A DNA stretch of 64,000 nucleotides from Synechococcus sp. PCC 7502. Its GTDB lineage: Bacteria > Cyanobacteriota > Cyanobacteriia > Pseudanabaenales > Pseudanabaenaceae. The notes under the pieces were generated by a model. It was not told the origin of the DNA, ran no database searches, and saw nothing but the letters and a program-made list of their open reading frames with translations. This document shows positions 19,699 through 28,555 of this stretch, piece after piece (the stretch's first letter is position 1; the number at the start of each line of letters is the position of its first letter). The position numbers and the translations under genes are program-made. Where the stretch lies: positions 774,394 to 838,393 of the forward strand of contig NC_019702.1 in the NCBI RefSeq assembly GCF_000317085.1. The letters are read 5' to 3'.

Positions 19699-21981
19699 AT
19701 GAATGTTCTGTTTCTCTTCATTTGGTCATTGGCTTTTATTGGTGGCTGCGGAGTTAGGACTTTTTTTGAGGGGACAAGCTTTCCTTGGTTAGCTGCTGTG
19801 ATTATGCTGGGACTGGGAGCGATCGGGGCGGGGCTGATCCCATTTAGGTTGATGATGGTTAATCGATGGGTGTGGCTGATGGCAGGGTTAATCGGAGCAT
19901 TTGCCACTTTTTATATCCAGTTTCGAGTTCCTCAACCTTTGCCCAATGATATTTCTAAACTGGCACCGCTAAATCAGGTAACGATTAGGGGAGAGTTGTT
20001 GGATTCACCCATGACTTCGGGTAGTGGCAGAGGTAAGTTTACCCTCGCAGCAAGGGAAATAAAACTAAGTTCGGGAGAGCAGAAATCTGTAGAAGGTAAA
20101 CTCTACGTTACTACCCCTTTGACCCAGGTTACGGGTTTAAGACCATCTCAAAGTATTGCCATCACGGGCAATTTATATTTACCTCAACCTCCTAATAATC
20201 CTAGTGGGTTTGACTTTAAGGCATTTTTGGGGCGATCGGGAATTTTTGCTGGACTTAGTGGCAAAAGTCTGAAGGTGCTGAGTGATCCGCCTATATTCGG
20301 TGATTGGTGGATTCGGAATCGAATTGTGCGTACCCACGTGACTGGGGCAGGAATGCCTGAAGGAGCCTTACTCAGTTCTTTGGTATTGGGAAATCGAACT
20401 ATAGATTTACCCTCAGATATAAAGCAAACATTTATCGAGGTTGGTTTAGCAGCAGCACTGGCAGCCTCAGGCTTTCAAGTTTCTATTATTTTGGGAACAG
20501 TTTTAGCAATTACCAGTGATAACTCTAATAGGCTTAAATTTATAGCTGGAACTATTAGCTTGGTGGGATTTTTGCTCCTAACTGGCGTGAGTCCATCGGT
20601 TTTACGGGCTGTGGTCATGGGTATGGGTACTTTGACAGGTTTAGTTATTGGTCGCCAAATTCGTCCCGTTGTGGGTTTAACTTTAGCGGCAATGATTTTG
20701 TTAATAATTCAACCCCTATGGATTAAAGATTTAGGATTTCAGTTAAGTTTTTTAGCTACCTTGGGTTTAGTAGTTAGTGCTGGGGCGATCGCCAAAAAAT
20801 TAGAATGGCTGCCACCTTTGCTTGCAACTTTATTAGCTGTACCGATCGCTGCTTATTTTTGGACTTTACCTCTGCAACTCTATGCCTTTGGCAAAATTAG
20901 TGCCTATAGTATTCTTGCCAACGTCTTAACTACGCCTTTAGTATCATTGGGAACCATAGTGGGGATAGTAAGCGGTCTGCTGGGGATATTTTTTGTACCT
21001 TTAGGGGCTGTAATTAGTTGGCTACTAACTGCTCCCATGTCATTAATGATAGCGATCGCTAATGGGATTCGGTCTTTACCTGGAGCTATTACCAATGCGG
21101 GATCAATTGCTCTATGGCAGGTACTACTAGGCTATGGCATTATTTTGGGGATTTGGCTTGTGCCTAGGGTTAAAAAACTATGGCTCCCTTTTTCTGTGAT
21201 TTTTCTAATGATTCTATTTATCCCCGGTGCTATCACTAGATCATCGTTATTTCAAGCTTTAGTAATCTCTAGCGATCGCACGCCTGTCATGCTAATTCAA
21301 GATCAAGGCAAGGTAGCTTTAATTAATAGTGGAGATCAGCAGATTGCCAATTTCACCCTAGTACCATTATTTCAAAAGGTGGGGATTAATCAAATTGACT
21401 GGGCGATCGCCACTGGTTCGGAGCGTAACATATCCGCAGGATGGCAGGTTATTAAGGATAAACCAATTCCGATTAAAAATTTTGCTAGTTCTGTACCTAT
21501 TAGCTTAACTGACTCTTTAGCCGATTCTGGTGCCAGTGTTACTGCTTTAAAATTAAACCAACCTTTAGAATTTACCAATCAGAGTCAAATTGAACTAATC
21601 AATCAAAGCCCCAACCTGATTCGGATTCAAACCGCTGATACTTCTTGGCTGCTAATGACTGATGCCAAACCAACTTCCCAAAAACAGTTACTTAATCAAG
21701 CTCAATTACTTCCCAAGCTAAAGGCAAAAATATTCTGGTGGACGGGAGAAGATTTAATTCCAGAATTATTAGAAGCAGTTCAACCTACTACAGCGATCGC
21801 TTCTACTTCCAGTCAAAATAAGGCAAATCAGAATAAAGTTACAATTTCTGCCGACACTATTAGTAAATTAAAAGCTGCCAATATTGATTTCTATCAAACT
21901 AATACCGATGGGGCGATCTCATGGACAAATAATCAAGTTCAGGCACTTAAGGATCGAGATGATACTGAATCCCCAATTTAA
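19699..21981 (+). CDS. comEC: ComEC/Rec2 family competence membrane protein with degenerate beta-lactamase-like domain
   Basis: ComEC forms the inner-membrane channel for single-stranded DNA during natural transformation. About 760 residues from the ATG at 19699, which has AGGG upstream; a TTG at 19672 is the alternative. An N-terminal DUF4131/OB segment (GELLDSPMTSGSGRG) is followed by the competence domain with multiple TMs (about residues 210-500; LAASGFQVSI is the signature). The C-terminal region (about 515-760) should be a metallo-beta-lactamase-like nuclease domain. The expected HxHxDH metal ligands are absent: the equivalent of THxHxDHxGG reads ATGSERNISAGW. Confidence 0.8.
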   Translation: MNVLFLFIWSLAFIGGCGVRTFFEGTSFPWLAAVIMLGLGAIGAGLIPFRLMMVNRWVWLMAGLIGAFATFYIQFRVPQPLPNDISKLAPLNQVTIRGELLDSPMTSGSGRGKFTLAAREIKLSSGEQKSVEGKLYVTTPLTQVTGLRPSQSIAITGNLYLPQPPNNPSGFDFKAFLGRSGIFAGLSGKSLKVLSDPPIFGDWWIRNRIVRTHVTGAGMPEGALLSSLVLGNRTIDLPSDIKQTFIEVGLAAALAASGFQVSIILGTVLAITSDNSNRLKFIAGTISLVGFLLLTGVSPSVLRAVVMGMGTLTGLVIGRQIRPVVGLTLAAMILLIIQPLWIKDLGFQLSFLATLGLVVSAGAIAKKLEWLPPLLATLLAVPIAAYFWTLPLQLYAFGKISAYSILANVLTTPLVSLGTIVGIVSGLLGIFFVPLGAVISWLLTAPMSLMIAIANGIRSLPGAITNAGSIALWQVLLGYGIILGIWLVPRVKKLWLPFSVIFLMILFIPGAITRSSLFQALVISSDRTPVMLIQDQGKVALINSGDQQIANFTLVPLFQKVGINQIDWAIATGSERNISAGWQVIKDKPIPIKNFASSVPISLTDSLADSGASVTALKLNQPLEFTNQSQIELINQSPNLIRIQTADTSWLLMTDAKPTSQKQLLNQAQLLPKLKAKIFWWTGEDLIPELLEAVQPTTAIASTSSQNKANQNKVTISADTISKLKAANIDFYQTNTDGAISWTNNQVQALKDRDDTESPI

Positions 21982-22093
21982 CGAGATTGACGTTGTGCAG
22001 TTAAAATTTGGGCTAGAGCCTGTTGAATTTCCTCTGATGTCATAGAATTTTCCTGAGGATCAAAATTATCTTAGCCCAGTCCAAGGTAGTAAT

Positions 22094-23242
22094 TTAATCC
22101 TGAGAGACAAATCCGCGATCGCTATCCAAAAATGCCACAGGTTCAGTTAAGGTAAATTCTCCTGCTAAAATCCATGATTTCAAAGCTTCAGCTACTTGTT
22201 CCGAGCGATAAATACTGGCAACTGGCGCAGTTCTTACATTTATGCCATCAATTCTAATTGTTCCAGACTTCAATGCCGCATAGCTTACAGTCCCAAAGGA
22301 GGGTTTAACTCGGCGGGCGATTGCAAAATCAAACACCGAAGTCACAATCTCCGAGTCTGGAACCGCAGCTTTAGCCACAACTTCTTCATCAATCACTGGT
22401 AAAGGAATCCCCACACCTAGCATCAGCGATGAGCCATAATTACGAAAATAGCAACCCCTTACCCATTCAGGCTGCATTTGCTTAGCATCACCGATTAGAG
22501 CTAAAGTTGCAGCAGGAGCTACAGGTGTACGATTCGGTAGGCGTTTTTGTAAAGGAAAATGTTGAGTTCCTTCCCATGCCACATAGCCAATACCACCGCC
22601 CATAAAAATTTTGGTACCAATACCAATTAGGCGTAAATCTGGATCATTCCATAATGGCGCGATCGCTCCCGGATTAGCATAGACAGCATTACCTAAACGG
22701 GGATTTAATGCCCCCAGATAAGTATAAAGAATCTGATCTCCACTGTTTACACCCACAATAAAATTTTGATATAAGTTACGCGGATTAAATAGGTAAAACT
22801 GATTAATACTATCTTTAGTAATTGTTGTCTCAAAACTGGCACGAGGATAACAGTCATTAGGCTTACCAAGTACCTTAAGATTTACAGATTTACCAGCAAT
22901 CAAGTCGGCAATAATATGACCACCTCCACGATTGACCGTCATCTCACTATCAGGTTCTTGACTTGCTCCTAAATATAAATCTACGGCTCCTAAGCCTCCA
23001 TAAACTGATACCCCATCTAGCCAGCAGCTACGAATTTTAATCGGTGGATCGGTCTGTCCCAAGTTAATAACTGCTCCAGAAGATTCCATCGGCTCAAAGG
23101 TACCTGTGGTAATTACATCGACTTGGGTAGTAGCCTGTTTAACCCCAACTTCCAGCACTAGTTGCTTTAGTTCTGTAACAGTAAGTACCTTAGCTGTAAG
23201 GTTTTGAATCTTGGCATTAATTTCGGCAACGGTTTGAGCCAT
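22094..23242 (-). CDS. Homocysteine biosynthesis (HcyBio/DUF39) family protein
   Basis: A 382-residue protein of the DUF39/HcyBio family, which in methanogenic archaea is implicated in making homocysteine from aspartate semialdehyde and sulfide. Recognisable blocks are EPMESSGAVINLGQTDPPIK, GGGHIIADLIAGK, CYPRASFETTI and GIGTKIFMGGGIGYVAWEGT. No ferredoxin/NIL-domain partner, such as the archaeal protein uses, lies nearby. The start region repeats KxxNLTAKVLTVTELKQLV, an amphipathic helix. The gene stands alone. Function in cyanobacteria is inferred from the family, not shown by context. Confidence 0.78.
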   Translation of the reverse strand: MAQTVAEINAKIQNLTAKVLTVTELKQLVLEVGVKQATTQVDVITTGTFEPMESSGAVINLGQTDPPIKIRSCWLDGVSVYGGLGAVDLYLGASQEPDSEMTVNRGGGHIIADLIAGKSVNLKVLGKPNDCYPRASFETTITKDSINQFYLFNPRNLYQNFIVGVNSGDQILYTYLGALNPRLGNAVYANPGAIAPLWNDPDLRLIGIGTKIFMGGGIGYVAWEGTQHFPLQKRLPNRTPVAPAATLALIGDAKQMQPEWVRGCYFRNYGSSLMLGVGIPLPVIDEEVVAKAAVPDSEIVTSVFDFAIARRVKPSFGTVSYAALKSGTIRIDGINVRTAPVASIYRSEQVAEALKSWILAGEFTLTEPVAFLDSDRGFVSQD

Positions 23243-23367
23243 AGAAATAACTCTTTACATTTTTGTTTACACTTTTTTAACAAAGTTTCTGTATCAAAAG
23301 CTACTATTAGTGTTATATTAAATTAGTAGCAATACACACAGAAACTTATAACTTAAAAGAGCTTAAT

Positions 23368-23526
23368 ATGAACGACACTCAAAAACAAAGAAAGGTTGAA
23401 GCCTCCTTAAACCACAAGGCTAACATTGCTGCTTCTCTAAAACACCGCTTGGAAGTAGCCAAGAATAATAAAGACAAAAATCTTATTAGCCTATTAGAGC
23501 AAGAAATGAACCAAGTTGGTATCTAG
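23368..23526 (+). CDS. Small conserved charged protein (52 aa)
   Basis: ATG at 23368 with AAAGAGC upstream opens a 52-codon frame ending TAG at 23524-23526. The product is very hydrophilic and helical, starting MNDTQKQRKVEASLNHK and containing LKHRLEVAKNNKDKNLISLL. It is followed 40 bp later by an excellent terminator, so it is a complete small transcription unit. I recall similar small proteins in other cyanobacteria but no function for them. Coding status rests on the terminator, the ribosome-binding site and the regular heptad-like pattern. Confidence 0.7.
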   Translation: MNDTQKQRKVEASLNHKANIAASLKHRLEVAKNNKDKNLISLLEQEMNQVGI

Positions 23527-23566
23527 GTAGTCTATACCGAAGTAGTTAGTAACTTAGTTACGAAGA

Positions 23567-23590
23567 GCCGCCAACCTAGGGCGGTTTTTT
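23567..23590 (+). terminator. Rho-independent terminator
   Basis: CCGCC at 23568-23572 pairs with GGCGG at 23580-23584 across a 7-nt loop and is followed by six Ts. It lies 40 bp after the 52-aa gene and ends that transcript. Confidence 0.85.
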
Positions 23591-23740
23591 CATGTCAATG
23601 TTGATCTTAAACTGTTGATCTGAAATAGCTGCTAAAGCCAGTTGAAATTGTAACCTAAATACTTTGATCCATACTTGCTAAAGCACAGCCTATAATTAGT
23701 CCAGAGAATTATCAAGAAATTATCCAGATCATTAAGAGCC

Positions 23741-24070
23741 ATGCCCCAAACCTATTACTTCATTGCTGCTAGTCGTAAATTTTTGGTTGAGCAAGAACCA
23801 TTAAGTGAATTCCTGAAAGAAAGGGCTAAAAATTATAGCGATCGCCGCAAAGAAATTGACTTTTGGTTTATTGAAAATCCTGCCTTTCTCGAAGCTCCAG
23901 AATTAGCTGCAATTAGAAATATTTGTCCATCCCCCTCTGCCGCAGTTATCTCTACTGACCCCCAAGTGATCCGTTGGCTCAAGCTAAGATTAGAATTTGT
24001 CGCTGTGGGTGAATTCATAGCTCCAAGTACATCCATACCCGATCCCTTAGCTGTATTAAGCTTTAGTTAA
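23741..24070 (+). CDS. ycf54: Ycf54 homologue, MgPME-cyclase complex family protein
   Basis: Ycf54 assists the aerobic Mg-protoporphyrin IX monomethyl ester cyclase (AcsF/CycI) in chlorophyll synthesis. The 109-residue protein matches the family throughout: TYYFIAASRKFL, EIDFWFIENPAFLEAPELA and STDPQVIRWLKLRLEFVAVG, ending IPDPLA. Length is normal. It is a single gene with its own promoter region, with no chlorophyll genes adjacent. Confidence 0.9.
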   Translation: MPQTYYFIAASRKFLVEQEPLSEFLKERAKNYSDRRKEIDFWFIENPAFLEAPELAAIRNICPSPSAAVISTDPQVIRWLKLRLEFVAVGEFIAPSTSIPDPLAVLSFS

Positions 24071-24165
24071 CCTTATAAATTATAAATTTTGATCACTAGC
24101 CAATACTAGGTAGGGAATATCAGGAATGATAAAATTAGGCTAAACAAGTAATAACCCTCAAATCC

Positions 24166-24422
24166 ATGACTATAGAAGAACTAGACATACGACTGTATAG
24201 AATTACTGCCCTGACAGAGGCAAATACCGCAAATATTGCAAAACTTGAGGTGGAATCAAAAAAGTGGGATGAAAGATTCTTTCAACTGATCCGAGATACG
24301 CTAAATTTCTCCCGCAATATTCCCGCAATATTATAGTCACGGCGGCTGTGGTTACTGTAGTAACACCTTTGCTTAAAGAGTCGGTAACTTTTGCTCTACA
24401 ACTGATTAGGGAAGCACGATAA
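24166..24422 (+). pseudogene. Small membrane-protein gene frameshifted by an 11-bp tandem duplication
   Basis: ATG at 24166 opens a frame (TIEELDIRLYRITALTEANT and onward) that stops at 24334-24336. CCCGCAATATT occurs twice in tandem (24311-24321 and 24322-24332). Removing one copy restores the frame through VTAAVVTVVTPLLKESVTFA to a TAA at 24420-24422, giving about 81 residues with a coiled N-terminal half and one C-terminal TM. I infer a recent slippage event. Reversible phase variation cannot be excluded. Confidence 0.7.
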
Positions 24423-24551
24423 CAGAATTCCAATCGGAGCAGGAATCATCTCCCCACGACTATCTAGAATTTGTACCAAAACCAAGTAGCCCACTCCCAA
24501 CAAAATGGCAATAGCCCCCGTAAACACTGCTAACCATTGCGATCGCTGCAT
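24396..24551 (-). CDS. Small single-TM membrane protein (51 aa)
   Basis: ATG at 24551 on the minus strand opens a 51-codon frame. It has one strong TM (AVFTGAIAILLGVGYLVLV, about residues 8-26) followed by QILDSRGEMIPAPIG, a pattern I recognise from short conserved cyanobacterial membrane proteins. The 3' end overlaps the convergent decayed gene by 27 bp, and the last 12 residues may be a read-on tail. It lies 40 bp after the end of the solute-binding protein gene and may be read from its transcript. Confidence 0.55.
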   Translation of the reverse strand: MQRSQWLAVFTGAIAILLGVGYLVLVQILDSRGEMIPAPIGILLSCFPNQL

Positions 24552-24590
24552 AATTACCTCAAATTTATCTCTGAAATATATTGAATTTAT

Positions 24591-25664
24591 CTAGGCTTGG
24601 CGCAGATTTTCCCATAGCTGTTTATATTCTTGATTACTAGTTTCTGACAAAGGCAAAATCAATTCACTTTTAGCTAAAATCTGATCAGGTGGAAACTTAA
24701 GTATATTACTCGTAACACTTTTCGGGAGTTTTCCTAGATCAGGATTAGTGGCAGTGGCATCGGTTAGGGCAGTAATTTGATTGGCGATCGCTGGTGTTAA
24801 ACATAAATCCAACCAATCTTGACCAAAAATTTGATTTTCTGGACGGTTAACTCGCTGGGGGAATACCCAAAGATCACTCCAGAGAGCAGTTCCCTCCGCA
24901 GGAATTACCACCTTAATATCAGAATTTTGTTCTGCGGTATTAACTATGTCCTGAGACCAGCCCACTGCTAACCAGCTATCACCAATTAAGAGAGGTTGCA
25001 AATAGCTATCAGAGGTATAGGTTAAGACCTGTTGATTTAATGCCTGTAATGCTGGTGTTAATGGAGCGATCGCCTTAATATTGGCAGTATTGTAGGAATA
25101 TCCTAGCTTTTTTAAGGTTAAGCCAATTACTTCACGAGGATCATTAGGTAGGGTGATTTTTCCTTTTAGCTCCGTCCGCCATAGATCAGCCCAGCCATTA
25201 ATCGGTATATCCAGCTTATCTGAACGATAGGCGATCGCCGTTAGTCCCCAACGATAGGGAATACCCCACACTTTACCATTACGCGTAACTGCTTGCTTCC
25301 ATAGAGGCGATAGGTTTTGCCATTGGGGAATTGAAGTTATAGTAAGAGGAGAAATTAGGTGCTGGGCGATCGCTAAATCTAGCCAAGCATCACCCAAACT
25401 GGCAACATCAGGCACTTTAACTGGTTCTACCGTATCTTTCAGGAATTTCCAAATGGCATCGGGAGTAGGTTCAGTTTTCAGTTCCGTCGGCTTATTAAAC
25501 TGGGTTTCAAAGGCTTTAACTATCCGACTGGGAATTGCCCCTGCTAATCCTAATATTCTTAATCGCTTTGGATCGGCAAATAGGTCACAGCCGCTTAATC
25601 CTCCCCCTAGAGTGATCGCTGCCCCACCAATTAATACATCTCTTCTCCGCATAACTCTAGTCAT
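24591..25664 (-). CDS. Extracellular solute-binding protein (PotD/polyamine-like), lipoprotein
   Basis: A 357-residue ABC-transporter substrate-binding protein of the spermidine/putrescine type. The N-terminus has a twin-arginine-like RRRDVLIGG followed by a lipobox LSGC at about residues 23-26, so it is exported and lipid-anchored. The body shows PDVASLGDAWLDLAIAQHL and GIPYRWGLTAIAYRSDKL, typical of the family. The start codon is two bases after the stop of the TPM-domain gene, so the two are coupled. No permease or ATPase gene is adjacent. Confidence 0.82.
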   Translation of the reverse strand: MTRVMRRRDVLIGGAAITLGGGLSGCDLFADPKRLRILGLAGAIPSRIVKAFETQFNKPTELKTEPTPDAIWKFLKDTVEPVKVPDVASLGDAWLDLAIAQHLISPLTITSIPQWQNLSPLWKQAVTRNGKVWGIPYRWGLTAIAYRSDKLDIPINGWADLWRTELKGKITLPNDPREVIGLTLKKLGYSYNTANIKAIAPLTPALQALNQQVLTYTSDSYLQPLLIGDSWLAVGWSQDIVNTAEQNSDIKVVIPAEGTALWSDLWVFPQRVNRPENQIFGQDWLDLCLTPAIANQITALTDATATNPDLGKLPKSVTSNILKFPPDQILAKSELILPLSETSNQEYKQLWENLRQA

Positions 25665-25666
25665 AA

Positions 25667-26473
25667 TTAAGGAGCTTTAGGAGGAGTTGAACGCCTTGTA
25701 ATCGGGATTAAATAAGCAATAATTGCTCCACCGATAAAACCTGCAACATTACGAGTAATTGGCAACCAATCTGCGGTGCGACTAATCACTGGGGCGATAC
25801 CAAATGCTACAAATAGCATTCCCCACAGAGGTGTAAGAATTAATGCCCAACGCAGAGCAAAGGTTTCCCCTTCCCGTCGAGGTTGACCTGCAAAGCCAAA
25901 AATTAAGCCGCCTAAAATCGAAGTTAATAAAGTTAAAACCCATTGCTCCTGAGGTAGTCCCGGTACAACATTACAGCCATCCTGTGCCAAGCAAGTGGTA
26001 ATTGCCGCTAAAGATGCCAGAATTGCCTGATCCTGCCCCTGTTCTCTAACAAAAAACTGATTGCCATAGCGTGACTGCAACTCAATCCAAAATCCCCTAG
26101 GCAGAAGGCTGTACACCTCATCACCCACATTGAAATTGAGAAGATTGCGATCGCGGGAATCTGCGACTAACAAAACACTGCGCTCATTCAAATCCCAAAA
26201 ATCTTTTACTGCCCGTCCCGGAGTCAGATCAACTTGGGTAAGTACTCGCAATTTCCAACCCGTCTTGGCTTCAAATTCGGTAATGTCCTTATTTAACTTA
26301 GTCTCTTGAAAATCACTTAAAAACTTACCTAAGTCAATCACATTGGTCATTTGTTGAGGCAATAGTTCGGGTGCATCAATAGCATAGGAAGAATTAGGAC
26401 TACTAAGGGTGATGATTAGCACTGCTAAACAGGCGATCGCCAAAGCCAGATAACGATGGAGGAAATTGAACAT
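25667..26473 (-). CDS. TPM domain protein, Psb32-like
   Basis: A 268-residue membrane protein with a signal sequence (about residues 9-31, cleavage near SYA) and a TPM/Psb32 domain. The domain runs from NVIDLGKFLSDFQETKLN to VNFNVGDEVYSLLP-like NVGDEVYSLLPRGFW. Two or three C-terminal TMs follow (about residues 178-260). Psb32 homologues protect or repair photosystem II, and the architecture with C-terminal TMs fits. It is the first gene of a two-gene unit with the solute-binding protein. Confidence 0.8.
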   Translation of the reverse strand: MFNFLHRYLALAIACLAVLIITLSSPNSSYAIDAPELLPQQMTNVIDLGKFLSDFQETKLNKDITEFEAKTGWKLRVLTQVDLTPGRAVKDFWDLNERSVLLVADSRDRNLLNFNVGDEVYSLLPRGFWIELQSRYGNQFFVREQGQDQAILASLAAITTCLAQDGCNVVPGLPQEQWVLTLLTSILGGLIFGFAGQPRREGETFALRWALILTPLWGMLFVAFGIAPVISRTADWLPITRNVAGFIGGAIIAYLIPITRRSTPPKAP

Positions 26474-26654
26474 AAACAGCTTTATTAAATTAAGGATGAA
26501 TTAATAGTGAAATAGCAGAAATAGATAGTTTTAATAAATCTTTACTTAATTGTAGGCTCAAACCTATCCCTATGGGACACTTCTACCAGATTAAAGTCCC
26601 AATCTTGCGGTAAATTGTGAACAGTCCATTACATAAATCATAATTTCAACCCTA

Positions 26655-27485
26655 ATGAAGGCATATCTAGCAGCAGCCATACAAATGACCAGTCTTCCCG
26701 ACTTACACAAAAATCTGGCACAAGCCGAAGAATTAATCCAACTTGCCGTCAATCGTGGGGCTGATCTGGTGTGTTTACCAGAAAACTTTTCTTTTTTAGG
26801 GGACGAAGAGGCTAAAACCCAACAGTCACAAGAAATTGCTGAGCAAAGCATGAAGTTTTTGCAAACCATGGGAAAACGCTATCAAATTACGTTACTCGGC
26901 GGCGGTTTTCCCGTACCTCAAAATACCAATAATCCCAAATCTGGCAAACTTTTTAATACGGCGGTCTTAATTGGTAAAGACGGACAGGAACTGGCTAGGT
27001 ACCATAAAATGCACCTATTTGATGTAAATCTACCCGATGGTAATACCTACCAAGAATCAGAGACGATCGAGGCGGGTTCCATTGCGCCACCAATTTATTA
27101 CTCTGAAGAATTAGGGAATTTAGGCTTATCGGTTTGTTACGATGTCAGATTCCCTGAACTCTATCGCTACCTCTCCCTTCATGGTGCCAATGTTTTATTT
27201 GTCCCCGCCGCATTTACTGCCTATACAGGTAAAGATCACTGGCAAGTTTTGTTACAGGCACGGGCGATCGAAAATACTTGCTATGTAATTGCTCCCGCTC
27301 AGGTGGGTCGTCATAATCCCCGCCGCCAGTCCCACGGTCATGCCATGATAGTTGATCCTTGGGGGGTAATTTTAGCGGATGCTGGAGATCAGCCCGGGGT
27401 AGCGATCGCCCCCATAGAACCATCTCGATTAGAACAAGTCCGCAGGCAAATGCCTTCTCTCCAACATCGGGTATTTAAAAACTAG
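26655..27485 (+). CDS. Carbon-nitrogen hydrolase (Nit2/omega-amidase-like)
   Basis: A 276-residue nitrilase-superfamily amidase. The catalytic triad is visible: Glu in LPENFSF (about residue 43), Lys in KMHLFDV (about 118) and Cys in CYDVRFPEL (about 159). QARAIENTCYVIAPAQ and SHGHAMIVDPWG match the Nit1/Nit2 branch, which deamidates alpha-keto-acid amides or deaminated glutathione. Cytosolic. The stop is 14 bp from the convergent aroE. Confidence 0.88.
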   Translation: MKAYLAAAIQMTSLPDLHKNLAQAEELIQLAVNRGADLVCLPENFSFLGDEEAKTQQSQEIAEQSMKFLQTMGKRYQITLLGGGFPVPQNTNNPKSGKLFNTAVLIGKDGQELARYHKMHLFDVNLPDGNTYQESETIEAGSIAPPIYYSEELGNLGLSVCYDVRFPELYRYLSLHGANVLFVPAAFTAYTGKDHWQVLLQARAIENTCYVIAPAQVGRHNPRRQSHGHAMIVDPWGVILADAGDQPGVAIAPIEPSRLEQVRRQMPSLQHRVFKN

Positions 27486-27499
27486 GAAATGCCAGATTC

Positions 27500-28351
27500 C
27501 TATAACCCTAACGCCTCTGCCATAACTGCAATCGGGGCTGGTTTTTCTATCCAAAACTCCAAAGCGATCGCTCCTTGATGCAGTAACATTTTTAAGCCAT
27601 CTATGGTAACTAAACCCTGAGCCTCAGACATTTGCAAAAACTTAGTCGGACGGGGTGTATAAATTAAATCGTAGGCGATCGCCCCTTGGGGAATTAAACC
27701 TAACTGAGATGCAGTCAAAGGTGAACCTAAATCATGCCCCATTCCAATAGGCGTACTATTAACCACTAATCCTGCTGAAGGTAATAAATGCTCAAGATCA
27801 TGCCAAGTATGTACCCGTAAATCATCTACCTGAAGTTGCTCCGTCATAGCTCGCCTAAATTCCCGTAGTTTAAGTTGATCCCGTCCAATTACATGCACCA
27901 CAGGACAACCCAGTTTCAAGCAGCCTGCCACCACCGCCTTTGCTGCCCCGCCATTCCCTAAAATCACCACGGGTATACTTTGCCAATCTCGATCAAGGAT
28001 TTGTAAAGGCACTAAAAAACCATGCACATCGGTATTAGTCCCAATCCAGCCCCGTTCAGTGCGTTTAACCGTATTCACAGCCCCCACTGCCCTAGCTACT
28101 TCCGTAATTTCATCTAGTAACGGGATAATTTCTTGCTTATGGGGAATTGTCAAATTAAAGCCAAGGACAGAAGTGATCGCACCTAAACCCTTAAATGCTA
28201 TTGCCAAGTTCTCAATCTTTACTGGCAACGGTATGTATACATAGTCCAAACCTATGGCTGCGATCGCCGCATTATGCATTACTGGAGATAAACTATGACT
28301 CACTGGATCACCAATGATGCCTAAAATTTTAGTAGTTCCTACAACTGTCAT
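27500..28351 (-). CDS. aroE: Shikimate 5-dehydrogenase
   Basis: Reduces 3-dehydroshikimate to shikimate with NADPH in aromatic amino acid synthesis. The 283-residue protein shows the substrate-site motif GDPVSHSLSPVMHN (residues about 13-26), NLTIPHKQ with the catalytic Lys, GAVNTV, and the nucleotide-binding VVILGNGGAAKAVV. The C-terminal MLLHQGAIALEFW is also diagnostic. It is monocistronic here. Confidence 0.94.
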   Translation of the reverse strand: MTVVGTTKILGIIGDPVSHSLSPVMHNAAIAAIGLDYVYIPLPVKIENLAIAFKGLGAITSVLGFNLTIPHKQEIIPLLDEITEVARAVGAVNTVKRTERGWIGTNTDVHGFLVPLQILDRDWQSIPVVILGNGGAAKAVVAGCLKLGCPVVHVIGRDQLKLREFRRAMTEQLQVDDLRVHTWHDLEHLLPSAGLVVNSTPIGMGHDLGSPLTASQLGLIPQGAIAYDLIYTPRPTKFLQMSEAQGLVTIDGLKMLLHQGAIALEFWIEKPAPIAVMAEALGL

Positions 28352-28555
28352 TTTTTAGCTATTCAATTTAACTTTTCTGCTTTCTAATATTGTTTTAGCA
28401 GCAATAAACATTAATAAGACAGTAAATAACCCGATCCAAAGTTAAAAACCTTCAAAGAAATTTCATAAAATCAAATTTTTTACTAAATAAATGCTATGTA
28501 AATATATCTACGATAGAATAAGCCCTAAGTATGTTTAACATAAAGGAGTGGTGTG

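Noticed and set aside
21978-22043. 21-codon minus-strand reading frame downstream of comEC
   Set aside because: It resembles the start of small cyanobacterial helical proteins but is too short and overlaps the comEC end; no independent support.
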